From Polytrichum commune (Eukaryota; Streptophyta; Polytrichopsida; Polytrichales; Polytrichaceae): DNA of 64,000 nucleotides. A model generated the notes under the pieces. It did not search any database. It was not told the DNA's origin and saw only the letters and a list, made by a program, of their open reading frames with translations. Where the stretch lies: positions 47,768,440-47,832,439 of the forward strand of contig OX485807.1 in the NCBI GenBank assembly GCA_950295325.1. Reading direction: 5' to 3'. Below, piece by piece: positions 22,601-34,262 of the stretch. The position numbers and the translations under genes are program-made. Position 1 is the stretch's first letter, and every line of letters starts with the position of its first letter.

Positions 22601-24402
22601 TGTGGAATCAACTTCGGAGGACATCTCATGAATATAGAAATAAAGCTCTAGTGGACAAGAGATTGCCAATTTTTGAATTGGAAGCTATGAATATCGTGGT
22701 GAAGAAAATGGTGAGGTTTGGAGGTCTAAGGAATTTGACAAACTCCTTTCATTGCAGACCCAACAAATGGTGTTGATTTTTCTCAATGATGTGCGCTTAA
22801 ACATATTTGAATTACGATTTAAGTTCAATAAGTTCACTTGTGTTTAATTTTGGATTTATTGGTTTGCAAATAAATACACATGGGAGCAACAATCATAAAT
22901 TGGAATTGTCCTTGGAGAATTTGCAAAAGATTGTAACCACAATTATTAGTGGCAAATGCAAAGGATAATGGCTAGTGTGGCGGAATTCCTCTCTAATGTC
23001 GTGTGAGTCCCTACAATTTTCACTACTTGATTTTAGGGACATTATCCTTTGATGCTTGGTTGGTTAAAACAAGTTTATTGGGTTAGGTAATATGAATTGC
23101 CTCACTCGTTTGGATTTATATGTTTTGATCATGTTTTTGTTTCTATTCCGTTAGGATATATGTATTGGTATATGTTTTCTATGGTGCATTGAACTCCTAA
23201 TTAGAGGAAGGTGTTGTTGTTGAAGAGATCCATGGCATATTGCCTAAATCGGGTGTGGGTCAATTAGGAAGTTGTTCCCAAACTTGCGGAATTCGTGGAA
23301 TATTGGCAATGTCTCCTATAGAGTAAGGCCTTGATTCATTTTTGGGGGGAGGAAACACCTTTCACAAAATTTACAATTATATTGAGTTGTCCCGAAGGGA
23401 AATCAGTTGTGCAACGTATGATCTACATGTATGTTTCATGTTATGAACTTTGTCTCAAATTATATCTATGTAATATCATGTTCATTGACTACATGGATTT
23501 GACCTTTTTTTTTTATAAGTATCTCACAAAGGAGTTGCATATCCACAAAGTTATTCCATTGCAAGCCCTACTGGCATTCATGAATTCATGGACTAACATT
23601 TGTTTGTTTGTTTGTTGTGGATTCCTCATGTGTTTGTTTTCTCATTAGGCTCATTATAGGTTGAGTCAATATCATGCATATATATTATCGGTCACCATAA
23701 TTAATCTCAAAGACTCTCAAATTATATACTCGTTTGTTGGAAAGTACGAGAAATATTGCCTCTACCGTAATTCTTATACACAAGGTATGAGAGTAGACAA
23801 ACCCATTTCCAATAACTAAGCAATGGCGCATAAGTGTAGTACATGTATGATATTGGAGTGATTTTTATAATTTGGAAAATGATATCACAACGTTTAACAA
23901 AAAATCATAATTTATTTCTAAGTTATGAAATGATTGTAAAATTTTAAAAGCAAGGTTCTCTCCTGACTCATATTCACAACATTGGTCGACCTATTTCTTA
24001 TAACTACGAGATGAAAACTTGTGAACAATTAGTGGCCTTTTGAGGCCCAAATATGCTCTTTTAACTCTTTTTTCCCCATCATGGCTAATGTGACAATGAC
24101 ATGTGTGAAACTTCATAGTTTTCTCCATCACATTAGAAAATCATAGCTACATGTGTGGAACTTCACAACTTTAGGGGACTCTATGTATTAAGGGTTGGGG
24201 GGGGGGGGTTGGTTTATCGGACATGGGTTTGTCTACTCTAAGTGTAATTTTCATGTATTATGATGAGAAGAAAGAAATGTTGCATGTGAGAGTACTTCTC
24301 TTTCAACCCACATCAAAAGCCTTGAAATAACATGCAACATGAACGATATTTTTTTGGAGTTGAGTTGATACTAGAATTAGCTTTAAAAACCTCACGGAAT
24401 AC
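19641..24402. other. Long intergenic stretch, no gene supported
   Basis: AT-rich, with homopolymer runs (C9/A10 near 20050, G10 near 24198), an AC run near 20925 and TTA repeats near 21015. Frames such as 19713-20114 (minus) are hydrophobic low-complexity readings without motifs. 22090-22150 weakly resembles the window start, and 24260-24335 resembles repeat family J. Confidence 0.45.
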
Positions 24403-24405
24403 TTA

Positions 24406-24903
24406 GGGCCACTTCACACACGGGACTGAGAGCTTGTGACCATTAACCTTCAAGCACTCTCATTGGTGGAAATGGTGGAGTTGGTCGAAGTTCTCTTCAC
24501 ACTATGCTTGAGGGACCAACGGAGTAAGTGAATGCAAGATGGATGTAAAGTGTACATGGATTCCTACACGGCATCAAATGGATCCACGTTTCATGGTCAT
24601 TTGGACTGTTTTCAAAAACCACCTCTTAGAGGTAAGGTCTAACACAAAACCAGGAGACCATGGCATTCCAAATTGTCACAACCATTGATTTATTCTATTT
24701 TACCATGTGTGAGGACCCGCTTGAATAGAAATGCTTGAAATAAAATTTGGTTGAGGACCCGGTCACATATGACTTCACACTACACTTGAGAATTCGTGAC
24801 CACACTTCATGATTTTGAAGGTGCCTTGGGACAACATTTGACACTTCCTTTGGGCTCTCACAATTACATGGTCACGGCTCTTGGCTCATGTGTGAAGTGG
24901 CCG
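24406..24903 (+). mobile_element. MITE family A, copy A5 (complete)
   Basis: A 498-bp copy with ends GGGCCACTTCACACACGGG / ..CATGTGTGAAGTGGCCG and a perfect TTA duplication at 24403-24405 and 24904-24906. It aligns throughout with A1-A3. Confidence 0.9.
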
Positions 24904-24906
24904 TTA

Positions 24907-26377
24907 GAAACTTGGGTGGGGCATTCCTTAATCAAAAAAAGAAAGGGCATACATGTATATTCCGCAAAGCGGCTTTTGTAAAAGAACTGCAAAATGTAAC
25001 TTGATTGGGAAGGATAAAAAGGTCAACCATGCATGAGTGTTTTTGGGTTACGTAACTTTTTCATTATGAGGAAGGGCCGGATGTGCTTTGTTAACGCAAT
25101 CGTGGGCCTATAGGTTTATTCCTCAAAGTGCAAGGTGTTTATTGTAGAGTTAGTGAAAAATATAATGGTTTAGGAAAAAAACAACCAAATTGCATGTGAA
25201 TGGATAGAGGTGCTCAATACCACATGGCACACTAGTATCCATGATGTGGACACACAACAAATAGCACTATACAAAGCTATAAAACTGCCTCTCCATGTCA
25301 CCCGAGTCAATGAAAAATTCCAAGTGGTACTTACTTCTTCCATTCAAGAAAATTAGATCCATTTGTAAGTAATTTTGAGGATCTAGCCTTGCTCAAACTT
25401 TACGAGTTCCTACACCTTAGGGCATATTTACATGAAAGCTATTAGGCCATGGCTCCTGAGAATTCTTGCATTCTCATTGGTTGAGAATGTCACGCCCCCT
25501 TGCTTTAGGTTTACATGAGGATAATTTTGGACTACAATCCATAACATTTTCATTAAATGAAACGTTTGCAGGGAATCCCACATGGCAATGTTGGTTGAGA
25601 TTTTAAGGAAATTATTTGAAACAGTTCTTGAAGGTAGGTTGGGTGCAATGTGCGGTGGGTCCCAGGGACACCCTTTATAACTTACTAAAAATATACATTG
25701 TAGCACTAATTATGCTAGTTTGAGATTCAGGCTATTAGAGCTATTGTAGAAGGATGTTGTGCAAGCACTTGTGCAGTAATTTTTCTACTATGCAAATAAA
25801 TAAAGCTATTTTTTCAAATACATACCCTATAAATAGAACTTGAGTGCACAAAACTTGTTGAATTAACATATAGAAACAACATTACAAAGAAAAAATGACA
25901 AACACTTTCTTTCTTCTCTCCTCAATTATGCATTCTCATATCTAATGAAAATATTGTGAGGTACTTTTATGAATCCATTTGGGTTTACACTAAGAGCTTG
26001 TGACCTCCACAAGATTTTGAGTTGTGATATATGAAACACATGCTTGTCAATGAATAGTGCCAAGTGCTAGTATTCGTAGTGAATATTGTTGCTATGAATA
26101 GTATTTTAGTGAATAGTGATGGGATGAACAATGCTTCCTCGAACTTTTAGTGGCACTAATTTCATAGTGTAAAGAAACCTAGTATCATCTTCACTAATTT
26201 TCCACACTCGCTTTTAGCCCTCCTTCACTAATTAGGATAATTAGTGCAAAATAAAGTGCCCCTTACATTCAAATACACAAAAGTTTAGACCAACATACAC
26301 TTGAAATGAAATTGATTCAAAAGTCCAAGAAACCAAAAGGCTTATGAAAATAAAAGTACATCACGATATCTCAGAAG
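24907..26377. other. Intergenic stretch, no gene seen
   Basis: No domain-bearing frame; the antisense frame 25428-25706 has no support. Confidence 0.4.
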
Positions 26378-26731
26378 ACTACACTAAAGATGATATTCAA
26401 TGTCATATGGTATTTTATGTCACTATGGTAATTTATGGGATGACACTTCTTATGAACAGGTGAATGAATATTGTCATGGATGATGGATAAGCTCATCCAT
26501 CGGCCAAAACCATACCTTCTCTTGTCAACAACTTGTGATGAAATATTGTCATGGATGATAAAAAATTGGATGAAAATTCACTTTGTAAGTGATAGTAATT
26601 GCTGCACTGTAAATCTATAATCCCTCAATTTTTTTTATAACATTTAGTGTTGGTGACACTACACCGTGGTTTACAATTAGTATTGAGCAAGACAATTAGA
26701 ATTAGTGACACTAAATATCATATTAATGTAA
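26378..26731. mobile_element. Family D element D2
   Basis: The left end is ACTACACTAAAGATGATATT and the right end GTGACACTAAATATCATATT. The interior aligns with D1, but it is much shorter (354 bp against 794 bp) and carries an extra copy of a TTTAGTGTTGGTGACACTAC-like end inside. Confidence 0.55.
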
Positions 26732-26810
26732 TTCTTTGATTATTCGAACTATACTGAAAACCGCCTCGGGCTAAATCACATCTTCATTCGGTTGGGCCCC
26801 GCACCCTTCC

Positions 26811-27060
26811 CACGCCTCCTTCATTGCCCGGTCTTTCTGCCCGCACTTGCGTGGGAACCAATGTGATAGAACTTGGTCATAATTACAAATATTCAAGTTA
26901 ACATCACCTTCATTATTCCCAAGTTAATTGATGCAATTCTTTCACATGCCAAAGGAGCTCAACGGTTTAAGTGACTGGGTATTGTCACATTGGTTCCCAA
27001 TGCGGAAGAGTTCCCACGCAAGTGTATGTAGGAAGATCGGGCAGTGAAGGAGGTGTGGGA
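26811..27060. repeat. Inverted repeat pair
   Basis: The left arm 26811-26865 (CACGCCTCCTTCATTGCCCG .. GCACTTGCGTGGGAACCAAT) is inverted at 26978-27060 (ATTGGTTCCCA .. CACGCAAGTGTATG .. GATCGGGCAGTGAAGGAGGT). The right arm carries a short insertion. It abuts the broken inner side of MITE copy A6. Confidence 0.65.
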
Positions 27061-27340
27061 ATGCCATGGTCTCCCAATGGTCAGAATGCCATGGTCTACC
27101 AATTTTGTGTTCTACCTCCACGAGGTGGATTTTGAAAAGAGTCCAAGTGACCATGAAACATGATCCATTCAATACCATGTAGGAATCCATGTAGACTTTA
27201 CATCCATCTTGCATTCCCATACTTCGTTGGTCCCTCAAGCATAGTGTGAAGCGAACTTGGCCCGGCTCCGCCTTTTCCACCAATGAAAGTGCTTGAAGTG
27301 TAATGGTCACGGGCTCTCAGTCTCATGTGTGAAGTGGCCC
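27060..27340 (-). mobile_element. MITE family A, copy A6 (half element)
   Basis: The outer end at 27340 is intact (..TCATGTGTGAAGTGGCCC followed by TAA). The sequence to about 27060 is the reverse complement of the family 5' half; the 3' half is gone. Its GCCATGGTCTCCCAAT-type segment is duplicated in place, as GCCATGGTCT occurs twice at 27062-27100. Confidence 0.8.
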
Positions 27341-27720
27341 TAACTAAGCCACTTATCTATGTATGGTACAACTTACAAACCAACAAAACAAATTTAGAAA
27401 CTTGAACAAACAAACAAACAAAATGAATGAACAAACGGCAATTGAGCTTGAAACAATCAACTTACAAGTTGCGTATTTCCGATGAAAATTTCAAATACAT
27501 ACATAAATAAAAGTGTGCAATCTTGAAACATATATTTTCAGTAAATCTCATCTGGCATCGACTTGCAAGCGAGGCCAACATCCTAATAAAGTAAATTACA
27601 AATCTCGAGTCGCCTAGATCCATCCACAGCCAGGAGATTCCATCCAGATTCAGCACACAGTCACCAGATCTCATCCACCTGGCCCTTAAGAAAAACGCTG
27701 TCGAGCTCCCGCGGGAGTGG
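27341..27720. other. Upstream region of the AGP gene
   Basis: An AAAC repeat at about 27405-27425 lies in a stretch without a gene; base composition becomes markedly more GC-rich from about 27590 towards the gene. Confidence 0.4.
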
Positions 27721-27780
27721 ATGATAATTACACAGTCTCGTCCATATTCTGTCCCCCCATTCTCTCCCGCCTTGCCCTTT

Positions 27781-27786
27781 TATATA
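27781..27786 (+). promoter_or_regulatory. Candidate TATA box of the AGP gene
   Basis: TATATA in CCCTTTTATATACCACTCC, preceded by C/T-rich sequence. A start of transcription near 27812-27820 would give a leader of about 450 bp before the ATG. A GTAAGC at 27895 and AG sites near 28017 or 28218 leave room for a leader intron; this is inference. Confidence 0.5.
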
Positions 27787-28061
27787 CCACTCCTGCGTCG
27801 CTCAACTCCCAGCAGCCACAGGTCTCGTCTCTCCCACGAGATCTCAAGTGCTCGGCAAATTCTCTTCGATCTTTCTTCCTTTCTCAGGATCGATCGTAAG
27901 CAGGATTGATCGTCACCACATCAAAAAATAGCGTTGATTGCATCACCGGCATCTCTCGTACGATTCCAGGACGCTTTTGGTTGGAGTTCGATCTCTGTTG
28001 ATTTTATCAAATCAGGGAGCAGTTTGAATTTCTTTTCATTTCTTGTTTATCGGAACTTACA

Positions 28062-28204
28062 GATCCATTGATTACAGCAGCATCGATCGATACCAGGAAG
28101 CTTTGTTTAGAGATCTCGATTGAGTTTACCAGGGCTCGAGGATCTTGTGTTTCTCTTGGTGCTTTTTGTCGACTCGAGGATCCATCGGTTACATTAGCAT
28201 CGAT
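28062..28204 (+). repeat. Direct repeat in the AGP 5' leader
   Basis: GATCCATTGATTACAGCAGC + ATCGAT (28062-28087) recurs as GATCCATCGGTTACATTAGC + ATCGAT (28179-28204), 22 of 26 identical and 117 bp apart. It suggests duplication of a leader segment. Confidence 0.7.
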
Positions 28205-28270
28205 TGAATTCGCAGGCATTGTATTTATTTCATACTTTGCCTCTGTCGAAGCTTAAGCGGTCCATCCGTG

Positions 28271-28792
28271 ATGGCTTCCAAGATGTCTGCATCTGTGGTG
28301 CAGTTCGCAGTTGTGCTTGTGTTTTTGAGCTCCGTCGTGGCGGCTCAAATACCTGCTTACAGCCCCTCCGGATCTCCCGCATCTCCGCCGCCACCGTATG
28401 TTCCTGCACCTGTGGGAGCGCCAACGACCTTCGCTCCTGCGACAAATGCTCCAGAGTATGCTCCGATGAATGCACCTACTTACTCTCCGATCTCAACTCC
28501 AGTTTCAAGCCCGGTGCCAAGCCCTGTGCCAGTTGCTTCTCCTGTCCCAGTGCGTTCTCCAGCGAAGTCTCCCAGGAAGGCGCCAGCACACGCACCAGTT
28601 CACGCACCAGCACACGCTCCAGTTCACGGTCCAGTACACGCACCAGCATACGCACCAGCGAAGGAGGTCATTTCAACCCCGGCACCTGCACCATTGTCAC
28701 AAACTTCCGGAGCACGATCAGTGGCGCCTGCATCTGTAGCGGCGGCTTCCATCGTCAGCGCGCTTGCATTCCTTGGTGTCGCTGCCTTCTGA
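28271..28792 (+). CDS. Classical arabinogalactan protein with GPI-anchor signal
   Basis: A 173-residue cell-surface proteoglycan backbone. Residues 1-25 are a signal peptide (hydrophobic VVQFAVVLVFLSSVVAA, likely cut before Gln26). The mature part is Pro/Ala/Ser/Thr-rich with Ala-Pro, Ser-Pro and Thr-Pro pairs, the sites where Hyp-linked arabinogalactan is added in this family. A basic, His-bearing block near residues 98-133 repeats APAHAPVHAP-type units. The C-terminus has small residues (Ser146-Gly-Ala) followed by a hydrophobic tail ending ..SIVSALAFLGVAAF, the layout of a GPI signal that would be removed in the ER. The ATG at 28271 is the first Met in frame; a GTG just upstream is not a likely start. 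One exon, intact, upstream TATA box. GC content is clearly higher than in the surrounding repeats. No orthologue can be named without a search. Confidence 0.9.
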   Translation: MASKMSASVVQFAVVLVFLSSVVAAQIPAYSPSGSPASPPPPYVPAPVGAPTTFAPATNAPEYAPMNAPTYSPISTPVSSPVPSPVPVASPVPVRSPAKSPRKAPAHAPVHAPAHAPVHGPVHAPAYAPAKEVISTPAPAPLSQTSGARSVAPASVAAASIVSALAFLGVAAF

Positions 28793-30300
28793 ATGTCATT
28801 AGCGCTTAGTAAGATTCAAGGGTAGGTGGCGTCCGTCTTGTCGATCGGAATATGCATATCATGTGCGAGCGGAATGGGCATTCGTGCATCCATCAGATGG
28901 ACATTCACATTGCGAGCAGGATAACCATTTCTGCATTGATCGAAAATAAGCCAGCGGGATGTGAATTCACATATCCATTCTCAGGCAAGATGCGTAATTT
29001 GATGATCCTAAATCGGAACGGTTGAGAAAGATTTTTCTTACGAGGAAGTTCATGCGCTCGCCTTTTGTTGAGACAGAATCACTCAGGTTGTTATACATAA
29101 ATTATATTGACATGTTGTAACTTAGGGTGAGCCACATTTGGTGGATTATCAATTGAATTATTTATTGAGAATCATCATGGTGCGGATGATCATTGGGTGT
29201 AGATTTCAATTACACGAGTCTTTGGTGTTACTTACAATAAGTGGTTGCCAAATGAATTCGGGAATTGTACCACATATTTGCAAAAACCTTTGTATCTGAG
29301 TTATGGATTTATTGTTCTGTGTTTCACGAGCACATTAATTTATTCATAGAAATTGGTTCCTGAGAACTAGCTTTTCGCCGATGAAATCTTATCTTGAAAA
29401 TTCAGATCAAAGCAGAGTTACTCTCATTTCTCATCGAGACTTCAATATTTATTGCTGGTCGGCAGAATTCGGCGATTGCAAGTCACAGAATTCCGACATT
29501 CAGAGATTATTAGGCAAATTGTTAGGAAAATTCAGTGCTACAATTATTAGGAAAATTCTTCTCGGATTTGAGAGTTGAAGTGAATTGCCAATTGAGATGC
29601 AAATGCAATTAATATTTACTACAGCGCGCAACACTAGCGAAGAGAACAGGAGGGGAACCAATCTACCACTCATTTCAATCTCGTTGGACAAGCGTCTTCG
29701 ATTCTAGCTTGACAATCATATTATCCTTGTTTCTATTTTGGCCAAATTTTCTTTCCATATGCTGGGCGGCCAGGCAGAATGTTTCATTAGATTGGACGAA
29801 GCAAGTTTTGTCCTCGTAGAACGGTTATACCAATACAATATTTGTTATCAATGTTGTCGTTCGACACTGGTCAAACTTGTGCAAACCGAGATTTCATGAA
29901 GCGCTACAATTATCAGGTGAGATCCGTATCTCATTCCCGACCTATGAATGGAATTTTACAAGATTCAATGAACATTGTAGATTACTGGCTCATATGCTCA
30001 TGTTCAGGCGAGTTCACGTCGACGAAAGATTCGAGAGCCATTTATGTAGTGAACGGATTTTGCAGATTGCATCCAACGGCCGGTGACTTCTATTCGTTGC
30101 TTAACTGCCACGTCGCATAACGGTAATTTTCTTGAGTTCTTGCAGATTTCTGCTGGAAACTCCTATAAGATGTATTTAATTCAGCAGACCCTTGGGTTTT
30201 GGTCCCGTTACCGTTGTTTGTTGCAGAGTTAGTTTTATACATTTCCAGATTCTTGACCATTTCACAGTGCAATGAAGTGAAATTGTTTTAAAAGACCGGG
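28793..30300. other. AGP 3' region and low-copy intergenic DNA
   Basis: The 3' untranslated region probably extends a few hundred bases (no clear AATAAA near the stop; AT-rich signals near 29093-29160). The short frames beyond it show no motif, and no repeat family seen elsewhere in the window occurs here. Confidence 0.45.
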
Positions 30301-33300
30301 AAGTACATCAAGATGGTGTCAAAAAGGTTGTTTCCCTAATATCAATTTGATGGTCCACCCTATTGGAAGAAACACTTGAGACTGCCCAATATTAAATTAT
30401 TAGATAAGGAAGGAAACCTATCTCTAATGGAATTGTAGAGGGGACACTTGAACACCAAGTATGTCTCATTTTGAACTTCATTTTTGTATGAGTAGAAGTG
30501 ACATTATCTATTATCTGCAGGGACTGGGATAGTTGAAGACTGGCCAATTTCAATGGTGAGTTCATGATTTGAGGTATGGTAAGCAACAATAATTTTGCGT
30601 CGGGGTGGTGTCAATGGTTGCTTTGAGTACGATTCATTTTCATAGTTGAGAAAGTCCTTGAGGTGAATGTAATGTAAGTGTCCAACTTGCAGTGTTGAAT
30701 AGCAACGAAGGTAATTTCTTAACTTGGTGAATACTATAACTGATAAGCATCAAAGTGCCAGTATACAAACATAAGCGCCTATTATAACACCTATGTATGA
30801 TCTTTGGATAACGAGTTCCTTGATTTATTGAGCTGTTTGACATTATAGATATGCAGATGCTAGTAACACGATCTTGAAACTGAGATCAATTTGAAGGACA
30901 AATGTCAAACTATTCTTTAGGGAATGTTGTGTAATTTGTACAATAGACTCACAATATTCGTAGAGAAGGTCAAGAGTAGAATTTTCAGGTTCGAAAGTTG
31001 ATTCCTCCATTGACCAGCCCAATCATTTCAGAAAGTGTGTCCTTGAGTAGGCTTCAATCACCCTTCCTAGTGTTCCCACTTGTCACTCCTGCTTGACTTC
31101 AAGCTCCTCCATTTTGGTTTTTGTGGCTTTTCCCTGTCAAATGTATGAACTAATCCTTTACAGAAGTACACTCGCCACCACACTCACACATTATTGGATT
31201 CATAGTTTTGTGAAACATTCGGAAGGACCTTCTAAATGGGGTAGAACTTGACATGCCGAATTGGATGAATCTCAACCTGGGTTTTCTACGGTGTTTATAA
31301 GAGAACAGAGATAACTAAGACTTGGCGTTCACTTCAACCTATTTCATGCAAAGGTCTTCAATCTGTCTCGTAAGAAGACAAACATAGGTGTTCATGCACC
31401 TATTCTCTTTACACTGATCATGGTGTAATGCTTTTCTTTCGGAGCTGGGCTCGGTAACGTCAGGCGGAGTTAACAATAGGCGAAGGGAGGAGGATTATGG
31501 CGGTGTGCCACAGGTGCTTCTCGATGGCCAAGTTTTTCTTTCATTTATTAGATATCTGAGGTATTTGATGACATTTTAGTACTTGACGTGGTCTCCTGCA
31601 CTCTATAATGGGAGAACACGGTTTTGACCCTTGGATGCGCATCAGATTCGGAACTATTTCAAATGGTTTCATATGCAATTGCAAGTAGCTCATTGTCATT
31701 TCAAAGTTTCGAAATCAAGAGTTGAGATGCGAAACTACCTAGGAAGGTTCACATAGGCCCTTCCACTTTGTAACAATTGACCCTGATAGTGAATCTGACA
31801 TAGTTCAGCGCATAGAGATCTGTTAATTTATCTTCATCGATTGGTTCCATCCAAATATATTCTTCTACAACCACATCGAACCATCGTATGTTGTTTGTGA
31901 GGCTCATGTCAAGAAATTCAACCATTTTGTATTTCTGTGCTTCACAGGGTCTCCCCTCAGAAGCCGCCATACTTGTGTAATCTTAGCCTCATATAAACAT
32001 CCTATCATATCTTACTTCCAACGTCTCAGATATCCAAGGAAGGTTTGGAAGCTGCATTAGCTCTCAAGCCCGGCAGGGCGAAAGCTTTAGGCGGCCACTG
32101 CGAATGTTTGAGAAACAAGCCTACAAATTTATCATCAAAGACGTTGGCAGGATCCAGCTGTACATTAAACTTGACAACAATGCCCGTTTGTTCGCTCAGA
32201 TCAGCGGGTTAACTATCATTTGGAACCACTGACTGTGTCGAAGATCCCCATATCAAGTCTGTTGAGCTTGACGAAATTTTCTTGTCATCACCGCGAACAT
32301 ACCACACCTCCTTAGTACTGACAGATAGAGCTCAGACTTATACCAGTTTCTCATTCACGGTTTTCAGAAGCAGAACTGGCATTAAACTGGTGTGTGGATC
32401 ATCATAGCTCACCACCAAACGCAGAACGAACGCAACCCGTAATCAAATGCATTAAAGCGAAAGGGAAGGAGTTAATGTGGGGCCAATGAATGATTGTTAG
32501 TCGCAGACATCAATCTCTGCTTAACTGCCCATTCGCCCGGAGCTCTAGCATATCCACCATTCAACTACCTGCGTAAACTGCCGCAGTGTTGTACACACGG
32601 GATTGCAGTTACCATAAATCCAGACAACTTGTTGATAACTACTCTGTTTGAGTAAGGGGCTAAGAGTCGGCCATGGTATTATGGTTCGATTCATGCCAAG
32701 CGATGTCCTCACTATAATTCAGTAGAGGGAGCTGTGAACCCTCATCGCCCCCGCTCAGACCCTAGACCTACAGAAAAACAAAACTGACCTCTCAACACAA
32801 CCGTCACGGTGTAGGAAGAAGCATCGGAAGTGCAATGTAACGTCACTTGCTACTGCATCGGAGGGAATCCGATTGATTGCAACTCATCATCTGCTGTGGT
32901 AAACCAAACCCCAGCCTTCGCAGCCAATTTTTTTTTTTCAAATACAACATAGAATGCAAAAGAATCAGGAAGCTGAAACCACCACGTCTGTGCCCATGAC
33001 ATAAAAACGCCAAACAGTTCTGTAACACTGTGAACAATGTAACACACGAAGCATTCGACACGAGAAACCAAAAAGAGCTCACTAATGAATGAGAGAGATG
33101 GTGGCTGTGGAGGACTAAATAGTCACCTATCGGCGAAATGCACCAAGCCCTAAAACGCCTCCACGGTGTTTGGATGAATCTTGGTGACTATTCGGATGAG
33201 TTGGGATGCCAGTGCCAGTGCCAGTGCCTTCCACAGCGATGACTCCAACGAATGCTGTTCATGTTGCGAGGATGCTAGGCATTTCTGCAACGAGCGTAAA

Positions 33301-34069
33301 GTGAAGTAAGCCAGCGGTGTGTGTAGAGGGGAAAGCCCTGCAGGGGGTGCATTTCAAAAATAAAGGCCCTGCCCCTGAAACTCCCGTCCTCATGTTTTGT
33401 AAATCGCTCCCCTCAGGTTTTCCCCTGCTTAAAAAGCGGGTTCCATTTTTCATGTCAATTTCTCATGCCTGTCAAGAGGCTCCTTTCTCGGTGGACGTTG
33501 TGCAAGAATGAGGCAGGTGCTGTCTATCAACTCTTGAGCTTCAACGACTGTAAACAGATCGGAGAGCACGGGGAAAGGAGCACCGAATGGATTTGGTGCA
33601 TAAAGGAATATGTGCGCACTGTCTATTACGCAAACTTCGTAAGGTTTGAAGAAGCGGAGCTCCACTAATGTCTCCAATGGCTTAAGAGAAGAGGCGCAGT
33701 AATCTGAACATAAACAGACAGACAATGTGAATATGATTACCCTTGTAATATCATATAAGATACACCCTCGCAACTCCGACTGAATGCTACACGCGTGCAA
33801 AATGCATCTTCAGAGTGATAAGGATCGGTGTTGTAGCGATGGCGAACAGTAGGAAACTCCTCAAGAAAAAGTAAGCAGCAATGCATGAGATATTGTACTG
33901 GAAGACTCAAGCATCGTTTGACCTAGGGCTCTCTCTTGGAGAGGAATTGGTCGTGTCGCTCCTTGTTGAGGAAGCGCCGTCCATGGCGACATCATTTGAA
34001 GCAGTATGGTTTTCTACAGAAGTTCCAACAGTGCGTTCTACAGTTGCATCCCCTTCGGCGCTAGTTGTT
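30301..34069. other. Low-copy region, no gene assigned
   Basis: More balanced base composition than the flanks and free of the repeat families seen elsewhere, so it may hold decayed or intron-rich genes. Candidate coding stretches without recognisable domain are 31749-31970 (minus, ..SLTNNIRWFDVVVEEYIW..), 32037-32190 (minus, ..KFNVQLDPANVFDDKFVG..), 33450-33800 (minus) and 33465-33668 (plus). None can be assigned a function. Confidence 0.35.
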
Positions 34070-34262
34070 TACTTTGAAAATGAAATCCTAGTAAATTGCT
34101 TATTTACTCAATGAAAGTGAACATAGATATTGGATTTTGGACCTTGAAGGTGAAGTGCACTCAATATAGGATTTGTGGATAAGTGGCCTTCAAGAATGCA
34201 AGGGCAATGGTTTTTTTGAAGTCGGGCGGGTGGGCAACAATTTTCAGTCAAGTCCAAAAAAT

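Noticed and set aside
26942-27310. 122-codon antisense frame
   Set aside because: It reads through the half MITE A6 and the adjoining inverted repeat; other family A copies have different frames and stops.
28204-28809. 201-codon frame overlapping the AGP gene
   Set aside because: It is a shadow in another frame: Ser/Arg/Thr-rich output from the Ala-Pro codon repeats, with no signal or domain. The frame starting at 28271 explains the signal peptide and GPI tail.
33450-33800. 116-codon antisense frame
   Set aside because: No recognisable domain, and an overlapping sense frame is equally open; cannot be called a gene.
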